Assembly (NCBI GenBank): GCA_021790305.1
Contig: JAJYED010000005.1
Coordinates: forward strand, 1-38,097
Direction: 5' to 3'
DNA length: 38,097 nucleotides
Source of the DNA: Microcaldota archaeon
Lineage (GTDB): Archaea > Micrarchaeota > Micrarchaeia > Micrarchaeales > CABMGC01
The notes under the pieces were generated by a model. The model was given only the letters and a program-made list of their open reading frames with translations. It made no database searches and had not been told where the DNA came from. Within the stretch, counting starts at the first letter, position 1. Every line of letters starts with the position of its first letter. Positions 17,470 to 24,794 of this stretch are shown here, piece after piece. The translations under genes and the position numbers were made by a program.

Positions 17470-17973
17470 ATGGTAGAAAATAGCAAAAAAAGAGTAACAA
17501 TGATATCTGTGGGTTATCTTGGAAAAAGTTCAACTTTCGCAAGTTATATTACAATGAAAAATAAGGAAGAACCAGTACTAACTTTGGATACAGTTGTTGA
17601 TGTGTTGGGTCTTAAAGATAAAATGGCCGTGGTTAAGGTAGATGTCGGCCTGGTAAATACAAGTGGATCAGCTGAAAAGAATAAAGCGATGCAGGAAATA
17701 TGGAAGAAGCTTATGCAAAGAAAAAATAAATGGAGCACCATAAGAACTAAAATTTTGTCTCTTGAAGAGGTTAGTGACTCACTTTTGCCTTTAGTTTTTA
17801 ATATTAATTACCCAGAGGTTAAGATAGAAGTAGTTGCAGGAGAATCCACAGTAACTATATCTAGTAAAGAAATTGATTTAAGATACTTAGGGGCTGAACT
17901 AAGGAAAACTGAACAGAAAAGACTCAGTATTTTTGGTGACCCTAAACAACCTAAGATTAAAGAATCGAACTGA
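17470..17973 (+). CDS. Hypothetical protein upstream of the translation operon
   Basis: Unknown, 167 residues. It looks soluble and alpha/beta (VTMISVGYLG, VLTLDTVVDVLGL, VKIEVVAGESTVTIS) with a polar tail. It has no Cys and no membrane segment. Codon use (many AAA, GAA, AGT, TTA) is more AT-rich than in the ribosomal genes that follow. Its own TATA element and the 140-nt gap before rpp29 suggest it is not part of that operon, even though uL29/uS3-type genes often occupy this position in archaea; it does not resemble them. Confidence 0.55.
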   Translation: MVENSKKRVTMISVGYLGKSSTFASYITMKNKEEPVLTLDTVVDVLGLKDKMAVVKVDVGLVNTSGSAEKNKAMQEIWKKLMQRKNKWSTIRTKILSLEEVSDSLLPLVFNINYPEVKIEVVAGESTVTISSKEIDLRYLGAELRKTEQKRLSIFGDPKQPKIKESN

Positions 17974-18065
17974 CAGAAAATTCAGATTACTAATAAAGTA
18001 TCAAATATCTCAATAATGTCTGCTAATTAAGTCATTTTATTAGCGAAGCAATCCACAGCAAAAGG

Positions 18066-18074
18066 TTTAAATAA
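18066..18074 (+). promoter_or_regulatory. Promoter of the ribosomal-protein operon
   Basis: TTTAAATAA is a near-consensus archaeal TATA box with a purine-rich AAAGG just upstream as a possible BRE. Transcription would begin about 26 nt downstream, near 18095, giving a leader of about 20 nt before rpp29. Confidence 0.6.
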
Positions 18075-18113
18075 GTAGGTCATTTAAACACTTACTATAC
18101 GCTTAAGGTTATC

Positions 18114-18404
18114 ATGGACTACAGCAACAGAAACATCGTCATTAACGAGCTAATAGGTCTAAAGGTAAAGGTCATAGATTCTTTGGACAAAAAGCAAAAG
18201 GGTATCTCCGGTCTTGTGATCGATGAGACAAAAAACACCCTCAGAGTCTTTGATGGCAAAGGCGTAAAGAATATAGTAAAGAAGAATTCAAAATTTGCGT
18301 TCAATGTGTCTAAGAGAAGATTTGTAGTAAGAGGAGAAGAAATAAATTTCAGGCCCTATGACAGGATAGAAAAAAGCCTGAAGTTTTACAAAATAAGAGA
18401 GTGA
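18114..18404 (+). CDS. rnp1: RNase P protein component 1 (Rpp29/Pop4)
   Basis: The protein has 96 residues, the normal archaeal size. It binds the specificity region of RNase P RNA and helps tRNA 5' maturation. The Sm-like core is seen in ELIGLKVKVIDSLDKKQKGISGLVIDETKNT and the strands ending in VFNGKG-like VFDGKGVKNIVKKNSKFAF. It heads the operon, as it commonly precedes uS17 in archaea. Its TGA stop (18402-18404) is part of the GTGAT that precedes uS17. Confidence 0.9.
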   Translation: MDYSNRNIVINELIGLKVKVIDSLDKKQKGISGLVIDETKNTLRVFDGKGVKNIVKKNSKFAFNVSKRRFVVRGEEINFRPYDRIEKSLKFYKIRE

Positions 18405-18405
18405 T
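18401..18405 (+). promoter_or_regulatory. Ribosome site that places the uS17 start at CTG
   Basis: GTGAT overlaps the rpp29 stop and is followed by TTT and then CTG 18409, the same 3-nt spacing seen at ATG and TTG starts elsewhere in the window. Confidence 0.7.
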
Positions 18406-18408
18406 TTT

Positions 18409-18699
18409 CTGGAATGCAACGACAAGAACTGCCCTGTTCACCACGGGCTTAAGACAAGAGGCATGCTGGTGACTGGCACAGTCGTAAGCGACAAGGTCAA
18501 GAAGACCGCAATAGTCAAGCTAGACTACACCAGATACATATACAAATACGAGAGATACTTGAGAAAGAGGTCAAGAATACCTGCACACAATCCGGAGTGC
18601 ATAAACGCAAAGCTCGGCGATACTGTAAACATGCAGGAGACAAGAAGGCTGAGCAAGACCAAATCCTTCGTAATAACAGGAATTGAGAAGAAAGAGTGA
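18409..18699 (+). CDS. rps17: Ribosomal protein uS17, apparently starting at CTG
   Basis: The protein has 96 residues when begun at CTG 18409. Residues 2-18 then read ECNDKNCPVHHGLKTRG, the conserved N-terminus of archaeal uS17 (Cys-x4-Cys-Pro-x-His before the OB fold). The first ATG in frame is at 18463 and would delete this block. An in-frame TAA at 18394 leaves only GAG AGT GAT TTT before CTG, so no ATG, GTG or TTG is available. The OB fold follows: GTVVSDKVKKTAIVKLDYTR and IPAHNPECINAKLGD. uS17 binds 16S rRNA early in small-subunit assembly. Sequencing error at the start codon is the main alternative. Confidence 0.9.
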   Translation: MECNDKNCPVHHGLKTRGMLVTGTVVSDKVKKTAIVKLDYTRYIYKYERYLRKRSRIPAHNPECINAKLGDTVNMQETRRLSKTKSFVITGIEKKE

Positions 18700-18704
18700 T
18701 TTTT

Positions 18705-19106
18705 ATGAAAGGAGTAGCTTCAAAAGTAACAAAGACACTTATACCGGGCACAGAGATACACTGCGCCGACAACAGCGGAGCCTATACCTTCAGGATGATA
18801 CACATAATAGGAAAGACAGGAGGAAGGCCAGGGAAGCTTACAGCTGCAGGCGTAGGAGACATAGTATCTGCAAGCGTCAGGAAGGGCAATCCTACATATA
18901 TCAAAAAGCCAGTACGTGTTGTCATAATAAGGCAGAGGGCCTCGATAAGACGCTCTAATGGCATGAGGGTAAAGTTCGAGGATAATGCAGGGATCATGGT
19001 AAATGACGAGAACCTGCCAATAGGCACAGAGGTAAAGGGCGCAATGGCAAGGGAGGTAGTCGAGAGGTTTGTCAAGATAGGAGGAATTGCATCGAGAGTG
19101 GTATGA
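18705..19106 (+). CDS. rpl14: Ribosomal protein uL14
   Basis: The protein has 133 residues, including CADNSGAYTFRMIHI and IRRSNGMRVKFEDNAGIMVNDENLPIGTEVKG, the diagnostic core of uL14, which sits at the subunit interface. GTGAT (18696-18700), overlapping the uS17 stop, is four bases before ATG 18705; a GTG reading from 18696 would use the ribosome site as coding sequence and is rejected. Confidence 0.96.
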   Translation: MKGVASKVTKTLIPGTEIHCADNSGAYTFRMIHIIGKTGGRPGKLTAAGVGDIVSASVRKGNPTYIKKPVRVVIIRQRASIRRSNGMRVKFEDNAGIMVNDENLPIGTEVKGAMAREVVERFVKIGGIASRVV

Positions 19107-19484
19107 ATGATAGAGAGCGGCAAACCTAGGAAGCAGAGGATATTCAGGTATAGTGCGCCTATGCACCTCAGGCAGCATATGGTCAATGCCCACATATCTA
19201 AGCAGCTCTCGGAGAAGCTTGGCATAAAGAAGAGGAGCATAGCTGTAAGAAAGGGAGATACGGTAATAGTGATGAAGGGATCCTCAAAGGGCAAATCAGG
19301 AAAGGTCAGCGAAGTTGACCTGAAGAGATATACAGTAACTGTAAACGGAGTTGTAAGGAAGAATGCAAAGGGCAAGGAGCTTCCGATACCGATTAATGCT
19401 TCAAACGTATACATAACAGAGCTTGACGATACTGACAGATTGAGAAAGGAGAAGCTTGAATCTTTCAAGAGGAGTGTGAAATGA
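19107..19484 (+). CDS. rpl24: Ribosomal protein uL24
   Basis: The protein has 125 residues. A basic N-terminal extension typical of archaea (GKPRKQRIF, APMHLRQHMVNAHIS) is followed by the KOW motif VRKGDTVIVMKGSSKGKSGKVSEVDL and INASNVYITELD. It is an early 23S rRNA assembly protein. It starts immediately after the uL14 stop and overlaps eS4 by 4 nt. Confidence 0.95.
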   Translation: MIESGKPRKQRIFRYSAPMHLRQHMVNAHISKQLSEKLGIKKRSIAVRKGDTVIVMKGSSKGKSGKVSEVDLKRYTVTVNGVVRKNAKGKELPIPINASNVYITELDDTDRLRKEKLESFKRSVK

Positions 19485-20158
19485 GCAAGAAAGGAGGCAG
19501 CAATCATTTGAACCGCATGGCATCACCAAGATACATGCGCGTTGACAAGAAAATGAGCAAGTACATAGCAAAGCCTATGCTTGGCAGGCACACGCTCCAG
19601 AGCAGCGTAGCTCTTGTAACAGTTCTCAAAGAGTCGATAGGCATCGAAAGCAACACCTATGAGATGAAGAAGGCAATAAAGGAGGGTAAGATCAAGGTAA
19701 ACGGCAAAGTAATAAAGGATGAAAGAGCTGCAATAGGTCTTGAGGACATAGTAGAGATTGTCCCTAGCAATGAGGTCTACAGGATAGGAGTGGATAACAA
19801 GGGCAGGATAAATGCAGAAAAGACCGACAATAAAGCGCAGACTCTGAAGATAGTAGGCAAATATGTCTACAAGGGAGGGAAGCTGATGCTCAGGCTCCAC
19901 GACGGCACCTCGGTAGCTGCTGTCAAGGATGCAAATGTCAATGATTCAGTAAGGCTAAACAATGGGAAGATAGAGAAGGTGGTTAAGCTTGAGAAGGGCG
20001 CACAGTGCCTTATCATAAGCGGGATCCACTCTGCTGAAAAGGGCAGCGTAGTTGACATAAGAAAGGGAGCTGCAGGGAGAGAGCCTACGGTAGAGATAGA
20101 GGGAAAGGGAGGAAGGATAGAGACCGTTCTAAGGAATGTGATAGTTATAGGTGCATGA
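19481..20158 (+). CDS. rps4e: Ribosomal protein eS4
   Basis: The protein has 225 residues. The N-terminus HLNRMASPRYM, an S4-type RNA-binding segment (MKKAIKEGKIKVNGKVIKD), a central eS4 domain with YRIGVDNKGRI, and a KOW segment near LIISGIHSAEKGSVVDI make the family clear. It is specific to archaea and eukaryotes. ATGA overlap with uL24 couples translation. Confidence 0.95.
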   Translation: MSKKGGSNHLNRMASPRYMRVDKKMSKYIAKPMLGRHTLQSSVALVTVLKESIGIESNTYEMKKAIKEGKIKVNGKVIKDERAAIGLEDIVEIVPSNEVYRIGVDNKGRINAEKTDNKAQTLKIVGKYVYKGGKLMLRLHDGTSVAAVKDANVNDSVRLNNGKIEKVVKLEKGAQCLIISGIHSAEKGSVVDIRKGAAGREPTVEIEGKGGRIETVLRNVIVIGA

Positions 20159-20159
20159 T

Positions 20160-20684
20160 ATGGCAAACAGCAACCCTATGAGAGAGATTTATCTGGATAA
20201 GGTAGTAGTAAACATAGGCATAGGGGATAATGACAACATGTTCCAGAATGCACGCATGCTGCTCGAGAAGATAACAGGCAAGAAGCCGGTAGCAACGCTC
20301 TCGAAGAGGAGAAGACCCGAACTGGGAATAAGGAAGGATCAGATCATAGGGGCGATGGTGACATTGAGAAATGCGGATGCCAGGAACCTTCTAAAGAAGG
20401 CTCTTGAGGCAAATGAGAATGTATACAAAGATTCGTGCATATCAAACAATTCATTAAGCTTCGGTGTCAAGGAATACATTTACCTGCAGGGAGTCAAGTA
20501 CGACCCTGCTATAGGAATGCTTGGAATGAATGTCAATGCCGCTTTTGCAAGAAAGGGAAAGCGCGTTGAACTGAAGAGAATAAGGGCTTCCAAGGTCTCC
20601 AAGAAACACGGAGGAATAAGCAAGGAGGAGATAAAGGAGTATATGCAGAAGAACTTTGGTGCAAAGACCGGAGAGGAAGAGTGA
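20160..20684 (+). CDS. rpl5: Ribosomal protein uL5
   Basis: The protein has 174 residues from ATG 20160 (MANSNPMREIYLDKVVVNIG). It shows the uL5 core: TGKKPVATLSKRRRPELGIRKDQIIGAMVTLR and SFGVKEYIYLQGVKYDPAIGMLGMNV. It contacts 5S rRNA and the P-site tRNA. ATG 20178 (MREIYLDK) is a possible alternative start. Its TGA stop is inside the GTGAT serving uS14. Confidence 0.94.
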   Translation: MANSNPMREIYLDKVVVNIGIGDNDNMFQNARMLLEKITGKKPVATLSKRRRPELGIRKDQIIGAMVTLRNADARNLLKKALEANENVYKDSCISNNSLSFGVKEYIYLQGVKYDPAIGMLGMNVNAAFARKGKRVELKRIRASKVSKKHGGISKEEIKEYMQKNFGAKTGEEE

Positions 20685-20689
20685 TTTTG

Positions 20690-20845
20690 ATGAAATTGAC
20701 ATTTGAACTTATGCAGAAAGGAAGGGCAAAGAGAAAGTGCAGGATATGCGGAACTGCACGAGGCCTCATACGCTCCTATGACCTCTACGTATGCAGGAGA
20801 TGCTTCAGGGAGGTAGGAAGAGAGGTAGGATTCGAAAAGTATTAG
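20690..20845 (+). CDS. rps14: Ribosomal protein uS14, zinc-binding form
   Basis: The protein has 51 residues. CRICG followed by 13 residues to CRRC supplies the Cys-x2-Cys ... Cys-x2-Cys zinc ribbon, with LIRSYDLYVCRRCFRE typical of the family. GTGAT (20681-20685) lies four bases before ATG 20690. The order uL5-uS14-uS8 is the conserved spc arrangement. Its TAG stop ends in the G that opens the next GTGAT. Confidence 0.95.
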   Translation: MKLTFELMQKGRAKRKCRICGTARGLIRSYDLYVCRRCFREVGREVGFEKY

Positions 20846-20853
20846 TGATATTC

Positions 20854-21237
20854 ATGGTAGACGTATTCGCAGATGCTATAAACAAGATAAAGGTCTATGA
20901 GAACAACGGGTTCGACGAGTGTGAAGTAAGCTCGACGAAGCTGATACGCGCCGTCCTTGAGAAGATGAAGGACAACAACTACATAAGCGGTTTTGAGGAA
21001 GTAAAGGACGGAAGGTTCAGCAAGCTCAAGGTAAGTCTGTCCAAGAAGATAAACGACATAGGAGTGATAAAGCCAAGGTATGCGATAAAGCTTGACGAGT
21101 TCCAGAAGTACGAGACAAGGTTCATACCGAGCAAGGATTTCGGCGTTTTGATACTCTCGACGCCAAAGGGTATACTTACAAACAGGGAGGCAAAGCAGAA
21201 CAAGACAGGAGGAAGGCTAATAGCGTATGTGTATTGA
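20854..21237 (+). CDS. rps8: Ribosomal protein uS8
   Basis: The protein has 127 residues starting MVDVFADAINKIKVYE. The C-terminal signature SKDFGVLILSTPKGILTNREA and GGRLIAYVY is standard for archaeal uS8, which binds the central domain of 16S rRNA. GTGAT (20845-20849) four bases upstream fixes ATG 20854 rather than longer readings that run back over uS14. Confidence 0.95.
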   Translation: MVDVFADAINKIKVYENNGFDECEVSSTKLIRAVLEKMKDNNYISGFEEVKDGRFSKLKVSLSKKINDIGVIKPRYAIKLDEFQKYETRFIPSKDFGVLILSTPKGILTNREAKQNKTGGRLIAYVY

Positions 21238-21242
21238 TGATT

Positions 21243-21767
21243 ATGGAAAAGATAGAGATTCCGAGCGGCACACAGGTAAGCGTTGACAATGAGCATATAG
21301 TGATAAAGGGCAAGCTCGGGAGCACGAAGAAGAAGTTCAACAAGAAGTTCGCCAACGTAAAGGTAGAGGGAAATGCTGTTGTGATAGAGGGCTCGAAGAT
21401 AAAGAGCATGCAGAGAAGGTCGAGCACTGCAGAGCACGCACTTGCAAATGTACTTAACGACGCTATAAAGGCTGTGAATGAAGGCATAGAGGAGCACATG
21501 AAGATAGTCTACGCCCACTTCCCGATGTCCGTAGAGATAAAGGGTAAGGAGATAAGCATAAAGAACATCTTCGGCGAAAAGGTGCCTAGGAAGACCAGCA
21601 TAGTCGGAGAGACGAAGGTTGAGATAAAGGGACAGGACGTCACAGTCAAGGGAATAGACAGGTATGATGTAGGACAGACAGTAGCGAACATAAGGAAGGC
21701 ATGCGCTGCAAGAGGCAACGACACAAGAGTCTTCCAGGACGGCATATACACAATCATAGAAGAGTGA
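21243..21767 (+). CDS. rpl6: Ribosomal protein uL6
   Basis: The protein has 174 residues starting MEKIEIPSGTQVSVDNEHIVIKG. Two alpha/beta repeats are visible, with IRKACAARGNDTRVFQDGIY close to the archaeal consensus at the C-terminus. TTG 21234 and ATG 21237 are also in frame, but GATGAT just before ATG 21243 and the family N-terminus favour the latter. Confidence 0.95.
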   Translation: MEKIEIPSGTQVSVDNEHIVIKGKLGSTKKKFNKKFANVKVEGNAVVIEGSKIKSMQRRSSTAEHALANVLNDAIKAVNEGIEEHMKIVYAHFPMSVEIKGKEISIKNIFGEKVPRKTSIVGETKVEIKGQDVTVKGIDRYDVGQTVANIRKACAARGNDTRVFQDGIYTIIEE

Positions 21768-21771
21768 TATT

Positions 21772-22308
21772 ATGGTTAAGAACGCAAAGAAGGTTGTAAA
21801 GAGAAAGGTTCCGACATTCAAGAGACCGAACTACGGAGCAAAGCGCAGATCAAGAGTAAAGAACGTCTGGAGAAGCCAGCGCGGAAACGACAACCACATG
21901 CGCGCAAAGAAGAAGAATGTTGGCGTAATGCCTATGATAGGCTTCAAGAACAGCGATAAGGTAAGATTCTTAAGGCAGGACGGCACCGTAGAGTTTGTAG
22001 TGCACAACAGAGGCGAGCTCGAAGGGCTTGTAGGAAAGGAAGGGATAACGGCAAAGTTCGCCCATGACCTTTCAAAGAGGAGCAGGATGGAGCTGCAGAA
22101 GTTTGCTGACGAGAAGAAGATAAGGATCTCGAACAGCTTCAAGGCAGAAGTGAAACCTAAGGCTGCAGGCACAGAAACAAAACAGAAGCAACATTCCGGA
22201 ACTGATGCGAAGCCAAAGGTTGCCGGCACAGATGTAAAACAAAAAAGTGCAGAGACAGGATCAGATCCAAAGCCTGAGAACCAGAAGAGCAGCGATTTAA
22301 AGGGTTAG
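21772..22308 (+). CDS. rpl32e: Ribosomal protein eL32 with a low-complexity tail
   Basis: The protein has 178 residues. The eL32 core occupies about 10-125 (PTFKRPNYGAKRRSRVKNVWRS, then GFKNSDKVRFL and VVHNRGELEGL). Residues about 130-178 form a Lys/Thr/Gln/Ala-rich tail with partly repeated KPKAAGTETKQK and KPKVAGTDVKQK units, not a usual part of the family. It is an archaeal/eukaryotic-specific protein. GTGAT containing the uL6 stop precedes ATG. Confidence 0.93.
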   Translation: MVKNAKKVVKRKVPTFKRPNYGAKRRSRVKNVWRSQRGNDNHMRAKKKNVGVMPMIGFKNSDKVRFLRQDGTVEFVVHNRGELEGLVGKEGITAKFAHDLSKRSRMELQKFADEKKIRISNSFKAEVKPKAAGTETKQKQHSGTDAKPKVAGTDVKQKSAETGSDPKPENQKSSDLKG

Positions 22309-22312
22309 TATT

Positions 22313-22813
22313 ATGAGCATAAAATTCACAAAGAGAGCGGCATCACTCATTATGAAGAGAGGAGAGAGCGCCATAAAGATAAAGAAGGGCTCTGAAGCCG
22401 ATGCAAACAACGCGCTTACAAAGGAGGACGTTAGGAAGCTTATCTCAAGCGGAGCTGTCTATGCAGTGAAGGAGAAGAAGAACCTCAGTCTCAACGCCAA
22501 GAAGCTGAAGAGGCTAAGAGAGGAAGGGAGGAGAAGAGGAACAGGAAGGAGAAAGGGTACAAGGAAGGCAAGAATGGGCAGGAAGTGGGAGAAGAAGGTA
22601 AGGGCCCAGAGAGCTGTTCTCCGAGAGGTAAAGGGCATGGGGCTCGTAGACTCGAAGGTTTATAACGCTTATTACAGACACATAAAAGGAAACGTATATG
22701 CTACAAAGGCAACGCTTATCGCACACATGAAGGAAGCAGGGATAAAGTTAGGCGATGCTGAAGTCAAGAAGATAAATGAGGCACTTGCTGCCAGATACAG
22801 GAGAGGTTCATGA
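22313..22813 (+). CDS. rpl19e: Ribosomal protein eL19
   Basis: The protein has 166 residues. The long basic helix with GRRRGTGRRKGTRKAR and KWEKKVRAQRAVLREVK is diagnostic. It is specific to archaea and eukaryotes and lies in its normal place between eL32 and uL18. It overlaps uL18 by 4 nt. Confidence 0.94.
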   Translation: MSIKFTKRAASLIMKRGESAIKIKKGSEADANNALTKEDVRKLISSGAVYAVKEKKNLSLNAKKLKRLREEGRRRGTGRRKGTRKARMGRKWEKKVRAQRAVLREVKGMGLVDSKVYNAYYRHIKGNVYATKATLIAHMKEAGIKLGDAEVKKINEALAARYRRGS

Positions 22814-23388
22814 AAAAGAAGATCATAAAGAATGTTAAATTCAGAAGAAGGAGAGAGTCTGCCACGAACTACAAGAAGAGGTTCGGAATGGTAAAGGGCG
22901 GCATTACAAGGGTAGTATTCAGGAGGTCCAACAGTACAATAATAGGCCAGGTTATCAGATATTCAGAGAAAGGAGACATGGTAATGGCAAGGGCTGATTC
23001 GAAGGAGCTGGCAAAGATGAAGTGGCCGAGCAGGGCGAACAGGGCAACCGCTTACCTTACAGGCTATCTTCTTGGAAAGAAGGCAGCGGCAAGCGGCAAG
23101 AAAGAGGAGTACATACTCGACATAGGGCTGAACTCTCCGATAAAGAATTCTCTCTCGTTCGTCTTCGCAAAGGGATGCAGGGATGCAGGGATGAATATAC
23201 GAGGCACCTTCGACATAAAGGAAGAGGTTTATAATTATTCGGATGCAAGCTATGCAACATCATTGAAGAAGGACAAGAAGCTCTTCGAGAAGCAGTACAG
23301 CGCGTACATAAAGGAAGGGCATGATCCTGAATCGTTCGGCAAGCTGTTCAATGATACGAAGAAGGCATTAGAGAGCATGAAAGCGTGA
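22810..23388 (+). CDS. rpl18: Ribosomal protein uL18
   Basis: The protein has 192 residues. RRRRESATNYKKRFGMVKGG, then VVFRRSNSTIIGQVI and LTGYLLGKKAAASGK followed by DIGLNSPIKNS match archaeal uL18, which binds 5S rRNA. The stop TGA (23386-23388) lies inside the GTGAT that serves uS5. Confidence 0.94.
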   Translation: MKKKIIKNVKFRRRRESATNYKKRFGMVKGGITRVVFRRSNSTIIGQVIRYSEKGDMVMARADSKELAKMKWPSRANRATAYLTGYLLGKKAAASGKKEEYILDIGLNSPIKNSLSFVFAKGCRDAGMNIRGTFDIKEEVYNYSDASYATSLKKDKKLFEKQYSAYIKEGHDPESFGKLFNDTKKALESMKA

Positions 23389-23393
23389 TTATT

Positions 23394-24083
23394 TTGGAAA
23401 ATTATAGACGAGATAGAAGGAATTTCAGGGAAGAGGCTCCCGCTCCTGAGTGGAAGCCAAAGACAAAGATAGGGCTCATGGTAAAGAACGGAGAGATAAA
23501 GAACGTCGAAGAGATATTCAACATGGGCAAGGACATACGCGAAGTAGAGATAATCAACACGCTTATACCAGACATAAAGGACAATGTTCTTGAGATAGCT
23601 TCTGTGCAGAGAATGACAAAGAACAACAGGAAGGCTAAATTCAGGATCACAGCAGTAGTAGGAGACGGAAGAGGCCATGTTGGGATAGGAGTGGGCAAGG
23701 GAATAGAGGTAAGGCCTGCAATAGAATCTGCAATAATAGATGCTAAGAAGAATATAATTTCAATAAAGCTTGGATGCGGCTCGTGGGAGTGCAACTGCGG
23801 TACAGAACACTCTCTGCCCCTGATACTCAAGGGCAAGTGCGGCAGCTCCGAGGTCATACTCAAGCCTGCTCCGAGAGGAGTAGGAGTCATAGCAAGCAAG
23901 ACAGTAAGGACTGTATTGGAACTTGCAGGCATAAAGGACATGTGGACCTTCTCAAGAGGAAGGACCAGGGACAAGTACAATATGGCCCTCGCCACATACT
24001 ATGCCCTGCAGAGTCTCTCTGATATAAAGAATTCTGATTCTATGCAGGTAAAGAGAGCCGATTCTATGCAGGTAAAGAACTGA
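23394..24083 (+). CDS. rps5: Ribosomal protein uS5, starting at TTG
   Basis: The protein has 229 residues from TTG 23394 (MENYRRDRRNF). GTGAT 23385-23389 lies four bases before TTG; reading from GTG 23385 would translate the ribosome site. The archaeal core is clear: WKPKTKIGLMVKNGEI, VQRMTKNNRKAKFR, then GCGSWECNCG and PAPRGVGVIASKTV. The C-terminus carries a repeated octad, DSMQVKRA then DSMQVKN, produced by a 19-bp direct repeat 24 bp apart (24036-24054 and 24060-24078). uL30 and uL15, which usually follow in archaea, are missing here. Confidence 0.95.
   Translation: MENYRRDRRNFREEAPAPEWKPKTKIGLMVKNGEIKNVEEIFNMGKDIREVEIINTLIPDIKDNVLEIASVQRMTKNNRKAKFRITAVVGDGRGHVGIGVGKGIEVRPAIESAIIDAKKNIISIKLGCGSWECNCGTEHSLPLILKGKCGSSEVILKPAPRGVGVIASKTVRTVLELAGIKDMWTFSRGRTRDKYNMALATYYALQSLSDIKNSDSMQVKRADSMQVKN
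24036..24078 (+). repeat. 24-bp tandem duplication inside the uS5 3' end
   Basis: The 19-bp word GATTCTATGCAGGTAAAGA occurs at 24036-24054 and again at 24060-24078, adding eight residues in frame. Confidence 0.85.
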
Positions 24084-24095
24084 TTCTTTTTAGAT

Positions 24096-24785
24096 TCAGT
24101 TCCTCACTATGCTTCCAGTATGCTTCTTTCCGTCCAGAGCATTTGCCAGCTCCTTTACGCTGTCGTTAACAAAGAGTATGTCTATGTTTGACCTCTTTGC
24201 TATTTTTGCTGCGAAGAAATCGAGTATGAAATTGGAGCCTGCAGACCTGTCATCGCATCTGTTAGCTATGTCAACAAGCTGCTGATGGTTTAGTTTTGCG
24301 AGCTTCTTTGCGCCCTTCTCCCTTATGGGCCTGTCATACACGTAGTTCTCCCTGCTTATGTTTATCATCTTCTTGCATCCTGTAAGCTCGCATGCAAGCA
24401 TAGCCACGGAATCAGTTGTTATTCCAGGGATTATGCCTCCCATTATGACTATGTCACTCAGCGTTATCCCTGCGGTAAGCTCCTCCATCGTCGTTACTAT
24501 GTTCGGGTATACGTTGAATTCTGAGAGAAGATCCTTTAGTATCAGCGCATTTATCCTTGTGAACGCTATGCCTATCTGATCCAGTATCGCATTGTTGCTT
24601 ATTATGCTCCTTGTAGAGCTTATGTAGAGCCTGCTTGAGTACCCTCCCCCTACTACGAATATGAAGCGCGTGTCCTTTATGCGTTTCTTAAGAAGCGCAG
24701 CTAGCTCATTCACGTATCTTACGTTTATCCCGCTCTCTTTCGAGAGTATGCTTCCGCCTATAGAGATGCATACGGTCTTCTTCGT
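24096..24785 (-). CDS. pyrH: UMP kinase (archaeal PyrH), apparently starting at ACG
   Basis: The protein has 229 residues from ACG 24785. It phosphorylates UMP with ATP. After the ACG the sequence reads KKTVCISIGGSILSKES, the obligatory nucleotide-binding N-terminus of amino-acid-kinase-fold UMP kinases; the next usable start (GTG 24713) would remove it. A TGA lies directly before ACG in frame, so no upstream start exists. GGTAAT with a 3-nt spacer precedes ACG. Other signatures are FVVGGGYSSR, GIAFTRINALIL, MGGIIPGITTDSVA and AGSNFILDFFAAKIA. The loop that is usually DVDGVY reads SRENYVYD. A point error turning ATG into ACG is the alternative. Confidence 0.9.
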   Translation of the reverse strand, partial: TKKTVCISIGGSILSKESGINVRYVNELAALLKKRIKDTRFIFVVGGGYSSRLYISSTRSIISNNAILDQIGIAFTRINALILKDLLSEFNVYPNIVTTMEELTAGITLSDIVIMGGIIPGITTDSVAMLACELTGCKKMINISRENYVYDRPIREKGAKKLAKLNHQQLVDIANRCDDRSAGSNFILDFFAAKIAKRSNIDILFVNDSVKELANALDGKKHTGSIVRN

Positions 24786-24788
24786 TCA

Positions 24789-24794
24789 ATTACC
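24789..24794 (-). promoter_or_regulatory. Ribosome site that places the pyrH start at ACG
   Basis: GGTAAT overlaps the stop of the upstream gene and lies three bases before ACG 24785. The same hexamer precedes the nth ATG with the same spacing. Confidence 0.6.

Noticed and set aside
18463-18699. uS17 starting at ATG 18463
   Set aside because: This start deletes the conserved Cys-containing N-terminus and lacks a ribosome site; CTG 18409 is better placed.
20791-20853. N-terminal extension of uS8
   Set aside because: It overlaps the uS14 coding region in another frame; GTGAT marks ATG 20854.
24096-24713. UMP kinase starting at GTG 24713
   Set aside because: It would lack the ISIGGS nucleotide-binding strand that is encoded in frame just upstream.
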